6,458 nucleotides of DNA, taken from NCBI GenBank assembly GCA_046313675.1, contig JBKBXU010000274.1, positions 1 to 6,458 of the forward strand, read 5' to 3'. Below, piece by piece: positions 1 through 6,250 of this stretch. The notes beneath the pieces are model-generated. The model was not told the DNA's origin and made no database searches. It saw only the letters and a list, made by a program, of their open reading frames with translations. Numbering within the stretch: the stretch's first letter is position 1; every line of letters starts with the position of its first letter. This DNA is from JBKBXU01 sp046313675. GTDB lineage: Bacteria; Bacteroidota; Bacteroidia; Cytophagales; Cytophagaceae. The position numbers were made by a program, and so were the translations under genes.

Positions 1-205
1 CATTCAGTTCTTTACGTTTAACAGGAGCTAGTTCATGTCCAAACATGTAAAGAACCAGGTTTACCTTGTCCATATTCAGATTCGTTTTACCTTGTTCTAT
101 TTTACGTACTACAGTTAGCGCAACCCCTGCTCGTTCCGCAAACTCTTCCTGGGTCAGATTAACTTCCTTTCTCCGATCTTTGACAAACTCTTGTAAGGTT
201 TTCAT
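1..205 (-). CDS. HipB-like XRE-family antitoxin/repressor (3' end cut by window edge)
   Basis: Translation from the ATG at 205-203 gives 68 residues starting MKTLQEFVKDRRKEVNLTQE and runs off the left edge without a stop. Residues 17-40 form a lambda-repressor-type helix-turn-helix (LTQEEFAERAG then LTVVRKIEQGK), and the tail MDKVNLVLYMFGHEL is typical of the short HipB / y4mF group of XRE regulators. Proteins of this group are about 70-75 residues long, so only a few residues should be missing. Known members bind operators in their own promoter and neutralise a HipA serine/threonine kinase encoded just downstream. Here the hipA gene would lie left of position 1, which cannot be seen. The start is supported by a -7 promoter box 27-34 bases upstream. 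It could also be a solitary XRE regulator. The domain call is firm; the toxin-antitoxin role is inferred. Confidence 0.88.
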   Translation of the reverse strand, partial: MKTLQEFVKDRRKEVNLTQEEFAERAGVALTVVRKIEQGKTNLNMDKVNLVLYMFGHELAPVKRKELN

Positions 206-304
206 TATATGCTTTTAAATATAAAATCATGCAAATATACTAAATTATATGTAATTAAGTATAATTCAGCTTATGAAATATATTCTGTATGTTTTTGCAT
301 ATAA
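204..304. promoter_or_regulatory. AT-rich repeat cluster, possible operator of the hipB-like repressor
   Basis: The promoter region carries related short repeats. ATTATATG occurs at 204-211 and again at 244-251, exactly 40 bases apart. TTATATGC at 205-212 is matched by its inverse GCATATAA at 297-304. ATTATA at 244-249 and TATAAT at 260-265 form an inverted repeat with a 10-base spacer. These flank the -7 box at 232-239, as autoregulatory operators of HipB-type repressors usually do. The region is very AT-rich, so some of this symmetry may be chance. The rest of the spacer up to 405 shows no gene, no hairpin terminator and no other clear signal. Confidence 0.35.
232..239 (-). promoter_or_regulatory. 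Bacteroidota -7 promoter box for the hipB-like gene
   Basis: The minus strand reads TATATTTG here, a full match to the TAnnTTTG -7 element of the primary sigma factor in Bacteroidota. It lies 27 bases upstream of the ATG at 205, which would leave a short leader of about 20 bases. No clear -33 TTTG element is visible at the usual distance, which would fit a promoter that is weak or helped or blocked by a DNA-binding protein. Confidence 0.55.
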
Positions 305-405
305 AATGGAATAGGATAATGCCTTGAGGATTTTTAGCTTGTCAAATGCATAAAGAAAGACAATAATAAGAATGTAATGATTATCAATTCGTGTATAGCC
401 CCAAT

Positions 406-1908
406 CTACTTTTGAAGAATTATTTTAAAAGTTTCTACCCTGTTCTCCTTCTCCAGTTTTAGAAAATAAATTCCTTCCCGGTATGCAGAGAAATCAAGTT
501 CTTCCCCTGCAATTCCTCTGTATGCAACTTCACCTGTTGCTGATATCAATTCTGCTTTAAAGGCTTGTCCACCTCCATTGCTGTCTGAAATATTCAAAAT
601 ACCGCTGCATGGATTAGGATAAACAAATATTTTATCTTGAGAGGCAATAGCATTAGAAACAGCCACAGAGCCAATCATCTGACCTTTTACTCTAGGATTG
701 CCATAAACATCGGATTGAAAAACTACAATAAAAGAATTGCCTCCATTTCCTGATACAGAAGGGAGAAATTCGCTAGCACCTGAATCAGAATTAACCATAA
801 AATCGTTTTGAAGAACCGCTCCATCGTGATTATATAACTTTGCGAAAACATTTGAAATGCCCTCTCCGGTTGTATGAGAATGCCAGGTTATGAAAATACT
901 TCCGTCATTATTAACAAAAATATCCGAATAGGAGGAATTTTCCGTATTAGTATTTACTTTAAACTCGCCACCCTGAGGCTCGCCTGAAGAATTGTATCTT
1001 TGAGCAAAAACCCCTGACCCGGATTCATCAGAAGAATTCCAGGATATAACAAACGCTCCGGAATTATTTATACCCACGGAAGGAACTGACTGACCATCCT
1101 CTGTATTTGTATTTACTAAAAATTCATCATCCACAGGGTCAAGGGATGAATCAAACTGCCGTGCATGGATATTTGTCCATGAAACATTATCATCATCCGT
1201 ATACCAACTTTCCCATACGACTACTCCATTGCCCTGTTCACTATATTTCATTCTAGGTAGTGATACGCTGTTGCTTAAATCAGTATTTATCGTTTTCTCT
1301 CCTATCAACCTTTCGCCTGTTGAACTGAACTTCTGGCAAAGAATCATTTTGCTCATGCCACCTCCTTCTACCTGATCCAGCGATTTATAACATATAAAAA
1401 AAATGCCTTCTCCATCCATATCAACAGAAGGGTTAGTTTGTGGGTATCTGGTAATTTCATTTACCAGAAATTCTTCCCCGGCAGGGGTTCCTGAACTTTG
1501 ATACAGGCGGCAATAAATGTCACGGTTGTCCAGACCATCGTTTTCGCATTCCCAAACCACCACAAAGCTTCCATCAGAATGAATGGCAACATTTGGATTT
1601 TCCTGTGTTTTATACAGGACATAACTTATCTCTATTTCCTCTCCCACCTTCTCCCCTGAAGCAGAATACCTTTGAGCATAAATCGCATACCCACCTGACC
1701 TGTGACCGCTATACACTACAACAAAATCTCCGTCTTCATTCATGGCGACCTTAGACCTAAACCAGGTCATGGAAGTGCTGGCGGTAAATTCTTCTCCTAT
1801 TTTAGTTACCTGAGCATTTGATATGGAAGAGATCAGTAATATAAGACTAAATATAACCGGAAGTAAAGGCTTTAATCTTTTTGAATTAGAAGTAATTTTT
1901 GGACTCAT
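406..1908 (-). CDS. Secreted repeat protein with type IX secretion C-terminal sorting domain
   Basis: This is a 500-residue exported protein of unknown activity. Residues 1-33 are a signal peptide: a basic start (SKRLK), a hydrophobic core around LLPVIFSLILLISS, and a likely signal-peptidase I site after SNA. Residues 38-412 contain about seven degenerate repeats of 51-59 residues. Each opens near a G/D-EF-x-VNT motif (residues 38, 89, 144, 203, 261, 314, 368), followed by a P-x-V core, a strand such as GAFVISW, and an AQRY-x-SSGE turn. This pattern suggests a beta-propeller-like fold. Residues 427-500 are a Por/T9SS sorting domain (IFVYPNPCSGILNIS ... GIYFLKLE ... ETFKIILQK), which directs passage across the outer membrane and then removal or surface anchoring. 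I chose the ATG at 1908 because it begins the signal peptide directly; an in-frame TTG at 1944 would add 12 residues. No catalytic motif is visible, so enzyme, adhesin or binding protein all remain open. Confidence 0.9.
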   Translation of the reverse strand: MSPKITSNSKRLKPLLPVIFSLILLISSISNAQVTKIGEEFTASTSMTWFRSKVAMNEDGDFVVVYSGHRSGGYAIYAQRYSASGEKVGEEIEISYVLYKTQENPNVAIHSDGSFVVVWECENDGLDNRDIYCRLYQSSGTPAGEEFLVNEITRYPQTNPSVDMDGEGIFFICYKSLDQVEGGGMSKMILCQKFSSTGERLIGEKTINTDLSNSVSLPRMKYSEQGNGVVVWESWYTDDDNVSWTNIHARQFDSSLDPVDDEFLVNTNTEDGQSVPSVGINNSGAFVISWNSSDESGSGVFAQRYNSSGEPQGGEFKVNTNTENSSYSDIFVNNDGSIFITWHSHTTGEGISNVFAKLYNHDGAVLQNDFMVNSDSGASEFLPSVSGNGGNSFIVVFQSDVYGNPRVKGQMIGSVAVSNAIASQDKIFVYPNPCSGILNISDSNGGGQAFKAELISATGEVAYRGIAGEELDFSAYREGIYFLKLEKENRVETFKIILQK

Positions 1909-2001
1909 AATAGTCGAAGGTAAAAAAAACTGAACAAAATACAAATTGATTTTGTCGTCTTATTTATTGTCCTAATTTTTGGGATGTATTCCCCGATCTG
2001 A

Positions 2002-2190
2002 CCCAAACAATTTTGGAAGGATGTCCTTTTACACACTTATATCAAAAAATCAGCATCAAAAGTTACAATAGACTACATTCACAACAACCCTTTAGAAGCT
2101 GGTTTTGTAAACGAACCTGAACATTGGAGATACAGTAGCGCCATTGATTATTCAGGTGGTAAGGGTTTAATAGAAATAGACTTTGTTTAG
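2002..2190 (+). pseudogene. 3' remnant of a REP-associated tyrosine transposase (RAYT, Y1_Tnp)
   Basis: The plus strand is open after the TGA at 1999-2001. From 2071 it encodes the C-terminal signature of IS200-like/RAYT transposases: DYIHNNPLEAGFV, then EHWRYSSAIDYSGGKG, ending IDFV with TAG at 2188-2190. Full proteins are usually about 180 residues; here the catalytic HUH half with its histidine pair and tyrosine-bearing helix is absent or unrecognisable. Between a recognisable FWKD (2011-2022) and IDYIHNNP the frame reads poorly. The frame beginning at 2021 instead gives LISKNQHQKLQ, closer to the QKL that normally precedes YIHNNP, so two small indels are likely. This is the only gene-like feature on the plus strand. 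It lies 11 bases before the first of two REP palindromes, the usual arrangement for a RAYT and its target repeats. It cannot make a working enzyme. Confidence 0.82.
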
Positions 2191-2201
2191 CATCCTATTA
2201 G

Positions 2202-2235
2202 GTATCACAAGGGTACGAGCTGCAAGCTCGCACCA
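2202..2235 (+). repeat. REP palindrome, copy 1
   Basis: This is a 34-base unit starting GTATCACAAGG and ending GCTCGCACCA. Its core forms a hairpin in which GGTACGAGCT (2212-2221) pairs with AGCTCGCACC (2225-2234) around a GCA loop, with a single A-C mismatch. It begins 11 bases after the stop of the decayed RAYT transposase. RAYT enzymes are known to act on such REP hairpins, so this is probably the cognate repeat family. Confidence 0.8.
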
Positions 2236-2241
2236 GCGGGG

Positions 2242-2493
2242 TCAGCATGAACCGGAATATCCAGTATCACAAGGGTACGAGCTACAAGCTCGCACCATCT
2301 TTTGAGAAATTAGTTCTCCATTTTCAAAAGTTCTTTTTTCTGATAGATACCCTTCCGTATAATATCCATTTTCAATCTTTGTTATTAAAAAAAGTAAACA
2401 TAATGTTCCCGGAGTCGAAATGTATTTTTCTATGTCAATCTTCTCTTTGCCGGCAAAGTGAATGGTTTTATTCCCTGATCCTATAGGTCTTTT
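2242..2493 (-). pseudogene. Possible gene fragment without start codon, fused to REP sequence
   Basis: On the minus strand a frame stays open for 83 sense codons from 2493 to a TGA at 2242-2244. The part before the REP (2493-2298) reads like real protein, for example NKTIHFAGKEKIDIEK, LLFLITKIENGYYTEGYL and RTFENGELIS. The last part simply translates REP copy 2. No ATG or GTG begins the frame; it overlaps the last 13 bases of the methyltransferase in another frame, and a TAA precedes it. The best reading is the 3' end of a lost gene broken by rearrangement and capped by a REP. I do not recognise the family; the alternating Y-x-x-G-x-L / F-x-NGEL pattern faintly recalls MORN-like YwqK repeats. 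It may also be chance. Confidence 0.3.
2264..2297 (+). repeat. REP palindrome, copy 2
   Basis: This is a second copy of the 34-base unit in the same orientation, 62 bases downstream of copy 1. It differs only at 2284 (A, against G at 2222), a change in the hairpin loop (ACA instead of GCA) that leaves the stem intact. The 28 bases between the copies show nothing else. Direct rather than inverted pairing means this is not a classical REPIN. Confidence 0.8.
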
Positions 2494-3104
2494 TTAAAAA
2501 CTACCATTCTATCGTTTTGACTTTCAATGGTCAGCTTAAATTTTTTAGCAATAAATTGGACTGTTTTATCAGTATAAATGAATACATGTGTCGGATCTTT
2601 TCTATAGTACCATTTTTTAAAGTCTATAATATAATCGTAAATGTGTGTCATTATCATTAGTGAGCCGTTTGGCTTTAGTATATTTAGAAGTTTTTGTATT
2701 TCTTCTTTGGGATGATAGAAATGTTCGAACACTTCGCAGCTAAAAATATAATCGTATTGATGGTTGAGGTAATTTTTATCCGGATAAAAGTATGGGTCGT
2801 ATAAATTTACTTGATATCCATTGTCTTTTAGCATCTTAGAGATTACCGGCCCTGTGCCACAGCCGTAGTCCAAGCCTAAATGTTTTGAGGTGAATTTTTC
2901 TAAAACAGCTTTGGTGATGGGTGACGTAAAGTTTTGGTAGCGTTCATCATTTACATCATTGTTATGTTCTTCATACCTGCTTTTTTCCTGGTGCTTTGTA
3001 ACATAATGGTTCTGGTCTTTTACGAATGCTCCACAAGTATCGCATATAAAATAAAATTCATCTGCAGGGTTAACTAAAGGTGTTTCACATAATGTACAGT
3101 TCAT
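2481..3104 (-). CDS. Zinc-ribbon class I SAM-dependent methyltransferase
   Basis: This 207-residue cytoplasmic enzyme should transfer a methyl group from S-adenosylmethionine to an unknown substrate. Residues 3-24 carry two CxxC pairs (Cys3/Cys6 and Cys21/Cys24) that should bind one zinc. Residues 43-59 hold RYEEHNNDVNDERYQNF, a conserved lead-in seen in this Methyltransf_23/COG2227-like group. The Rossmann domain follows: motif I LDYGCGTGP at 78-86, the acidic end of strand 2 at YDPYF (102-106), SCEVFEHFYHP at 122-132, the LKPNGSLMIMTHIY strand at 143-156, and the W-x-x-x-DPTHV-x-x-Y signature at 165-177. It is complete for its family. The ATG at 3104 lies one base after the stop of the helD-like gene, so the two are co-transcribed and probably translationally coupled; no strong ribosome binding site is seen. 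RNA, a ribosomal component or a small molecule could be the substrate. Confidence 0.88.
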   Translation of the reverse strand: MNCTLCETPLVNPADEFYFICDTCGAFVKDQNHYVTKHQEKSRYEEHNNDVNDERYQNFTSPITKAVLEKFTSKHLGLDYGCGTGPVISKMLKDNGYQVNLYDPYFYPDKNYLNHQYDYIFSCEVFEHFYHPKEEIQKLLNILKPNGSLMIMTHIYDYIIDFKKWYYRKDPTHVFIYTDKTVQFIAKKFKLTIESQNDRMVVFKKDL

Positions 3105-3105
3105 C

Positions 3106-5160
3106 TTAATTAGCGATTAATTGACTAGGTTTTTCTGTGTATGTTAAAAATAATTTGTGCATGGCTCTGGTACAGGCAACATAGAGCATTTGTCTGTCAG
3201 GTTCAGTTTGGTAGTTTTTTTCGGTACAGAACGGCACTATCACCTGGTCAAATTCCAAACCTTTGGCTAAATGGGCTGTGGTGATTACAATGCCATTGCC
3301 AAATGCTACACTAATGGCATTTAAAAGTTTTAATTTAAAATCTTCTTTTAGCGTTTCATATAAAGTGTCTGCTTGTTTTTGAGTTTTGCAGATGATGCCC
3401 AGTGAGTTGTGTTCGCTTTTTTCGAAATATGCAATAAGCGATCTTAATTGTTTTATTTCATCTGCTGCATTTTTACACATTATAATTTTAGGGGCTTCCC
3501 CGTGTCTTTCGATAGCTTCTACTTCAACTTTTTGACTGATACGCTTAGTGAATTCGGTAATCTCGTAGGTAGAACGATAGCTTTTGAGCATTGTCATAGT
3601 CGTTGCTCCGCTAAACACTTTTTCTATAACTGGCAAATTAGAAGAGCTAAATGGATTAACCGATTGGTTAATGTCCCCTAAAATGGTTTTTTTACAAGGG
3701 TAAAGCAGGCTCAATACCCTATACTGTACCAAAGAATAATCTTGCATTTCGTCAATGACCAAATGCTTTATTTTGTTGTTGGACTTTAATCCTTCCAGCC
3801 GGTATTTAAGATAAATAAAAGCATACACATCGCTCCATTCATAGGTATTCCCGGCTTTTGTCTTTAATAATTCAGGCTTTCCAAGCCATTCATAAAAACC
3901 TTTATACAGCATCCTTGGGTTGTATGAAGGGAACATTTTACGGATGGCTGTATGCAAGTTGGTTCGGTCTTTATATTGAATCTCTACTTGATAGAATTTA
4001 TAAATATTATCAACAATCTCCCTTACTACTTCATTAAACCTTTTGAGTAAGGGCATTCGTCTATACCTCTCAAAGGTTTCTCTAATGAACCAGGCGGGCA
4101 CAGGCTTCCCTTTTACCATAATGTCTGTTACATTGAATCCTTCATTTTCAAGATAGTTGACATATTCATCTAATTTTTTCAAAATTTCATCAGATGATTT
4201 ATACTTGATTCTTTCTATTAATTTACTGTCATTTTTTTCTAATAATTCTGTCACCTGCTCGAAAAACGATTGAAAGCTTACCTGATATTCCAGAATTTCA
4301 TTGGCTATTTCTTCCATACTGGTTTCTGCCACAGTTTCTTCTCCCAGTTCAGGCAATACGTTTGAAATGTAGCTGGCAAAAACTTTGTTTGGTGAAATAA
4401 TTAAGATGTCTTCCGAAGAAACGGTGTCTTTGAAGCGGTAAAGCAAAAATGCGATCCGGTGCAAGGCGATGGATGTTTTACCTGATCCGGCCACCCCTTG
4501 AATGATTAAATGTCGTGCTTCTTCGTTTCTTATAATGGCATTTTGTTCTTTTTGGATAGTTGCTACAATGTTTTTCATTTTAGCAGTCGATGCCTGATTG
4601 AGTTCCTTCTGAAGGACTTCATCGTGAATGGTTATGTCGGTATCGAGCATGTATTCCATTTTGCCTTTCCTGATCCGAAATTGCCTTTTCAGTGAAATTT
4701 CTCCCGAGATAACTTCTGATTGAGTTTTATAATGGGCTTCACCAAGTTCAAAATCGTAAAAAAGGCTTGAAATGGGTGCACGCCAATCGAATACTAAATT
4801 TTTATTCGATTCGGTGTCCTGGAAGTTGTGAACACCGACATAAATATTTTTAGCCTCTTTGGCCTCTTTCACGTTAAAATCTATCCTTCCAAAGTATGCG
4901 GTATCTTTTAATCTAAGAAGCCGTTTTTTGTTTTCTACGGTATGTTCGCCTTGCAAGGTGTAGTTGAAAATGGTTTCTCGCATTGCATTTTTTTCAAGAT
5001 GATCCATATCTCGTTTATGATCCTCCATATGCTTATTCATGTAAGCAATTTCATCGCTTTTTAACTGTATCGCTTCGTCAATTTCGAATAGTTTTGCATC
5101 AATTTTTTTGAGAAGTTTTGACAGGTATTCTTTTTCATTATTTTCCTCGCTCATATTCAT
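3106..5160 (-). CDS. helD: HelD-like RNA polymerase-recycling ATPase (UvrD/Rep superfamily 1)
   Basis: This 684-residue SF1 motor protein is of the HelD type. Characterised HelD proteins insert arms into the RNA polymerase channels and use ATP to free enzyme stalled on nucleic acid. Residues 5-60 form a charged coiled coil matching the secondary-channel arm. Residues 88-140 hold the HelD core (YFGRIDF ... FDWRAPISSLFYDFELGEAHY). Motor motifs are all present: Q-motif IQKEQNAIIRN (202-212), Walker A GVAGSGKTS (222-230), Ia IISPNKVFASYI, Walker B VIDEMQDYS (468-476), III LGDINQSVNP, IV LKSYRST, V TTAHLAKGLEFDQV (627-640) and VI RQMLYVACTRA (656-666). The stretch 280-455 between Ia and II is the 1A-domain insertion typical of HelD rather than UvrD. 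ATGs lie at 5160 and 5154; I took the first. It leads the operon with the methyltransferase. A true DNA-unwinding role is less likely than RNA polymerase recycling, but neither is shown here. Confidence 0.9.
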   Translation of the reverse strand: MNMSEENNEKEYLSKLLKKIDAKLFEIDEAIQLKSDEIAYMNKHMEDHKRDMDHLEKNAMRETIFNYTLQGEHTVENKKRLLRLKDTAYFGRIDFNVKEAKEAKNIYVGVHNFQDTESNKNLVFDWRAPISSLFYDFELGEAHYKTQSEVISGEISLKRQFRIRKGKMEYMLDTDITIHDEVLQKELNQASTAKMKNIVATIQKEQNAIIRNEEARHLIIQGVAGSGKTSIALHRIAFLLYRFKDTVSSEDILIISPNKVFASYISNVLPELGEETVAETSMEEIANEILEYQVSFQSFFEQVTELLEKNDSKLIERIKYKSSDEILKKLDEYVNYLENEGFNVTDIMVKGKPVPAWFIRETFERYRRMPLLKRFNEVVREIVDNIYKFYQVEIQYKDRTNLHTAIRKMFPSYNPRMLYKGFYEWLGKPELLKTKAGNTYEWSDVYAFIYLKYRLEGLKSNNKIKHLVIDEMQDYSLVQYRVLSLLYPCKKTILGDINQSVNPFSSSNLPVIEKVFSGATTMTMLKSYRSTYEITEFTKRISQKVEVEAIERHGEAPKIIMCKNAADEIKQLRSLIAYFEKSEHNSLGIICKTQKQADTLYETLKEDFKLKLLNAISVAFGNGIVITTAHLAKGLEFDQVIVPFCTEKNYQTEPDRQMLYVACTRAMHKLFLTYTEKPSQLIAN

Positions 5161-5178
5161 GTAGGTTATCTCGTTCTA

Positions 5179-5208
5179 TAAAAATAACGGAATGCTTGTA
5201 ATTGGCAA
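5179..5208 (-). promoter_or_regulatory. Candidate promoter of the helD-methyltransferase operon
   Basis: Reading the minus strand, a TTG (5208-5206) lies 19 bases before TATTTTTA (5186-5179), which resembles the Bacteroidota -33 and -7 boxes at a usual spacing. The -7 box lacks the final G of TAnnTTTG. It would start a very short leader before the ATG at 5160. The match is weak. Confidence 0.3.
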
Positions 5209-5337
5209 TATTTTTTACGGAAAAAACAGCCATTAATGGGCTTGTAATATACGTAATATTCAAGAAAAAATGAACCTAACAGGTAGCTTGCTCTTAAGCC
5301 TGAAAGATGCAATAGAACTTTCAATCATTGGACTTTA

Positions 5338-5592
5338 TTACATTCCCAAAGCAATCAGGTGTTTTACATTGTGATACATCAGTGACGCTTTGATGCATTC
5401 TTTTAATTCCTTGGTTGGGATTTTTTGATTCAACTGAAAGTACAATTGCCCCGTTTAAAAGGTTACACTTTTGTCCCCACAGGTTTTGATTTTTAACCCG
5501 GTTATATCTTCGCTCTTGCTTTGTCCATTTAGCTTACAGGTAATAAAGCGAAGGCAGCACTTATTGGCCTGAATCTTAAAAACCCCAGCCGA
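5338..5592 (-). other. Spacer with a possible decayed reading frame, otherwise no gene
   Basis: The 415 bases between the beta-barrel gene and helD hold no intact gene. In one minus-strand frame, however, only one stop (TAA at 5455-5457) interrupts 85 codons running from 5592 to tandem stops TAA TAA at 5340-5335. The second half reads plausibly as protein (QLNQKIPTKELKEC, then IKASLMYHNVKHLIALGM). The first half (IQANKCCLRFITCKLNGQS) begins inside the end of the upstream gene and has no start codon. It may be the decayed tail of a lost gene or chance. An imperfect inverted repeat, ATACATCA ... TGATGCAT with one mismatch, sits at about 5374-5398. The stretch 5161-5334 shows only the candidate helD promoter. 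Confidence 0.25.
5542..5565 (-). terminator. Weak hairpin downstream of the beta-barrel gene
   Basis: The minus-strand transcript can fold AATAAG(T)GC against GCTTTATT around a TGCCTTC loop, with one bulged base and one G-U pair, 11 bases after the stop of the beta-barrel gene. No U-run follows, so it is at most a 3' stabilising structure or a factor-dependent end rather than a classical intrinsic terminator. Confidence 0.22.
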
Positions 5593-6106
5593 TCACTAGT
5601 CCTGCTGCGAAGTTTGGGGGCATGTTATTCCCAAATCTTATGGGAAAAGGAATTGCGAGAAATAAAGCGGATTGTTCAAGCTGATATATGTTATGGGCAA
5701 AAATAGGGGTTATTCCAATTTGCCCGTTGCTTTCGAAGGCCAATCTTCCTGACAGACTGCTTTTAGATGATATATTGTAAATAAAACCTGGATGGATAAG
5801 CAAACCTTCAGCTCTGATTGGGTCATTTATTTGAAGAAAGGGGACTACTTCTATAGAAAAAGCAATTTTTTTATTCAGCCAAAAGTTAACACCGACAGGA
5901 AAGCCTGCTGAGTTTAACGGCAGTAAACTTCCTCTGTTCTCATCAAAAGAATGTTCATACAAACTGGTAACCACGCCAAAATATGCCCCGACCCTCGGTG
6001 GATTTTTTACTAAAGAGTCCAAACTGCTCTTTTGAGCGTGTGTGTTATGGAAAAGAATAAAAGTAAAAAAAAGAAAGCTTGAAATCCTTACAAATCTCTG
6101 TGTCAT
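5576..6106 (-). CDS. Small outer-membrane beta-barrel-like protein
   Basis: This 176-residue exported protein is of unknown function. Residues 1-24 are a signal peptide (MTQRFVRISS then FLFFTFILF, ending NTHA before Gln25). The mature part of about 152 residues alternates polar and hydrophobic residues in stretches that read as membrane beta strands, such as GAYFGVVTSLY, FPVGVNFWLN, KIAFSIEVVPFLQI, GLLIHPGFIYNIS, SSLSGRLAFES, QIGITPIFA, ALFLAIPFPIRFG and NFAAGLVIGWGF. That suggests about eight strands. The protein ends in phenylalanine, the usual C-terminal residue for Bam-dependent insertion into the outer membrane. I do not recognise a named family; it is in the size range of small OmpA/OmpW-like barrels. 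The gene stands alone, with 415 bases before helD. A G9 tract lies 25-33 bases upstream of its start. Confidence 0.78.
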   Translation of the reverse strand: MTQRFVRISSFLFFTFILFHNTHAQKSSLDSLVKNPPRVGAYFGVVTSLYEHSFDENRGSLLPLNSAGFPVGVNFWLNKKIAFSIEVVPFLQINDPIRAEGLLIHPGFIYNISSKSSLSGRLAFESNGQIGITPIFAHNIYQLEQSALFLAIPFPIRFGNNMPPNFAAGLVIGWGF

Positions 6107-6130
6107 TTTGATTTTTTATTGCCTGTGTCA

Positions 6131-6139
6131 GGGGGGGGG
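6131..6139. repeat. Nine-G homopolymer upstream of the beta-barrel gene
   Basis: A run of nine G on the plus strand (nine C on the coding strand) sits 25-33 bases before the ATG at 6106, inside the expected promoter or leader. Such runs are rare in AT-rich DNA and are prone to slippage. Tracts in this position in front of surface-protein genes can switch expression in other bacteria. No clear -7 or -33 box is visible around it, so its exact place relative to the promoter is unknown. Confidence 0.7.
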
Positions 6140-6188
6140 ATAAGCAGGGTGTTTTTAGCCTCTTAAATAGCCTGACTTAGTTAAAGCT

Positions 6189-6205
6189 TAAAATTAATAA
6201 TTTTA
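6189..6205. repeat. AT-only palindrome
   Basis: TAAAATTA and TAATTTTA pair perfectly around a single A. The element lies about 85 bases upstream of the beta-barrel gene. It could be a protein-binding site or part of a transcript end, but its composition is so AT-rich that chance is possible. Confidence 0.35.
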
Positions 6206-6250
6206 TTTAAAGTTTTGGCGATACTGCCTGCGGAATAAATCAAATCATTC

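Noticed and set aside
1909..1944. Alternative TTG start adding 12 residues to the T9SS protein
   Set aside because: The extension adds a second hydrophobic stretch before the signal peptide, and the ATG at 1908 gives a standard signal peptide.
2202..2297. The two 34-base repeats as a minimal CRISPR array
   Set aside because: There are only two units, the repeat itself is a full hairpin with REP features, it sits beside a RAYT remnant, and no cas gene is present.
2299..2340. Hairpin CTTTTGA/TCAAAAG followed by a T-rich run, as a plus-strand terminator
   Set aside because: The stem is short and AU-rich with a large loop, and no active plus-strand gene needs it.
2247..2486. Plus-strand open frame of 79 codons
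   Set aside because: Its first third is a translation of REP copy 2, it has no ribosome binding site, and the rest lies opposite a more protein-like minus-strand frame.
3448..3681. Plus-strand open frame of 77 codons
   Set aside because: It lies wholly inside the helD-like gene on the opposite strand, over conserved helicase motifs, and has a Cys/Phe-rich composition typical of antisense frames.
4510..4695. Plus-strand open frame of 61 codons
   Set aside because: It is antisense to the HelD core region, and its composition is that of a shadow frame.
5244..5267. Imperfect hairpin CTTG-T-AATAT / ATATT-CAAG
   Set aside because: It needs a bulge, is AT-only in its core, and has no T-run or adjacent gene end.
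5270..5374. Plus-strand 34-residue frame starting MNLTGSLLLS
   Set aside because: It is short, lacks a recognisable ribosome binding site or family, and overlaps the tail of the minus-strand decayed frame.
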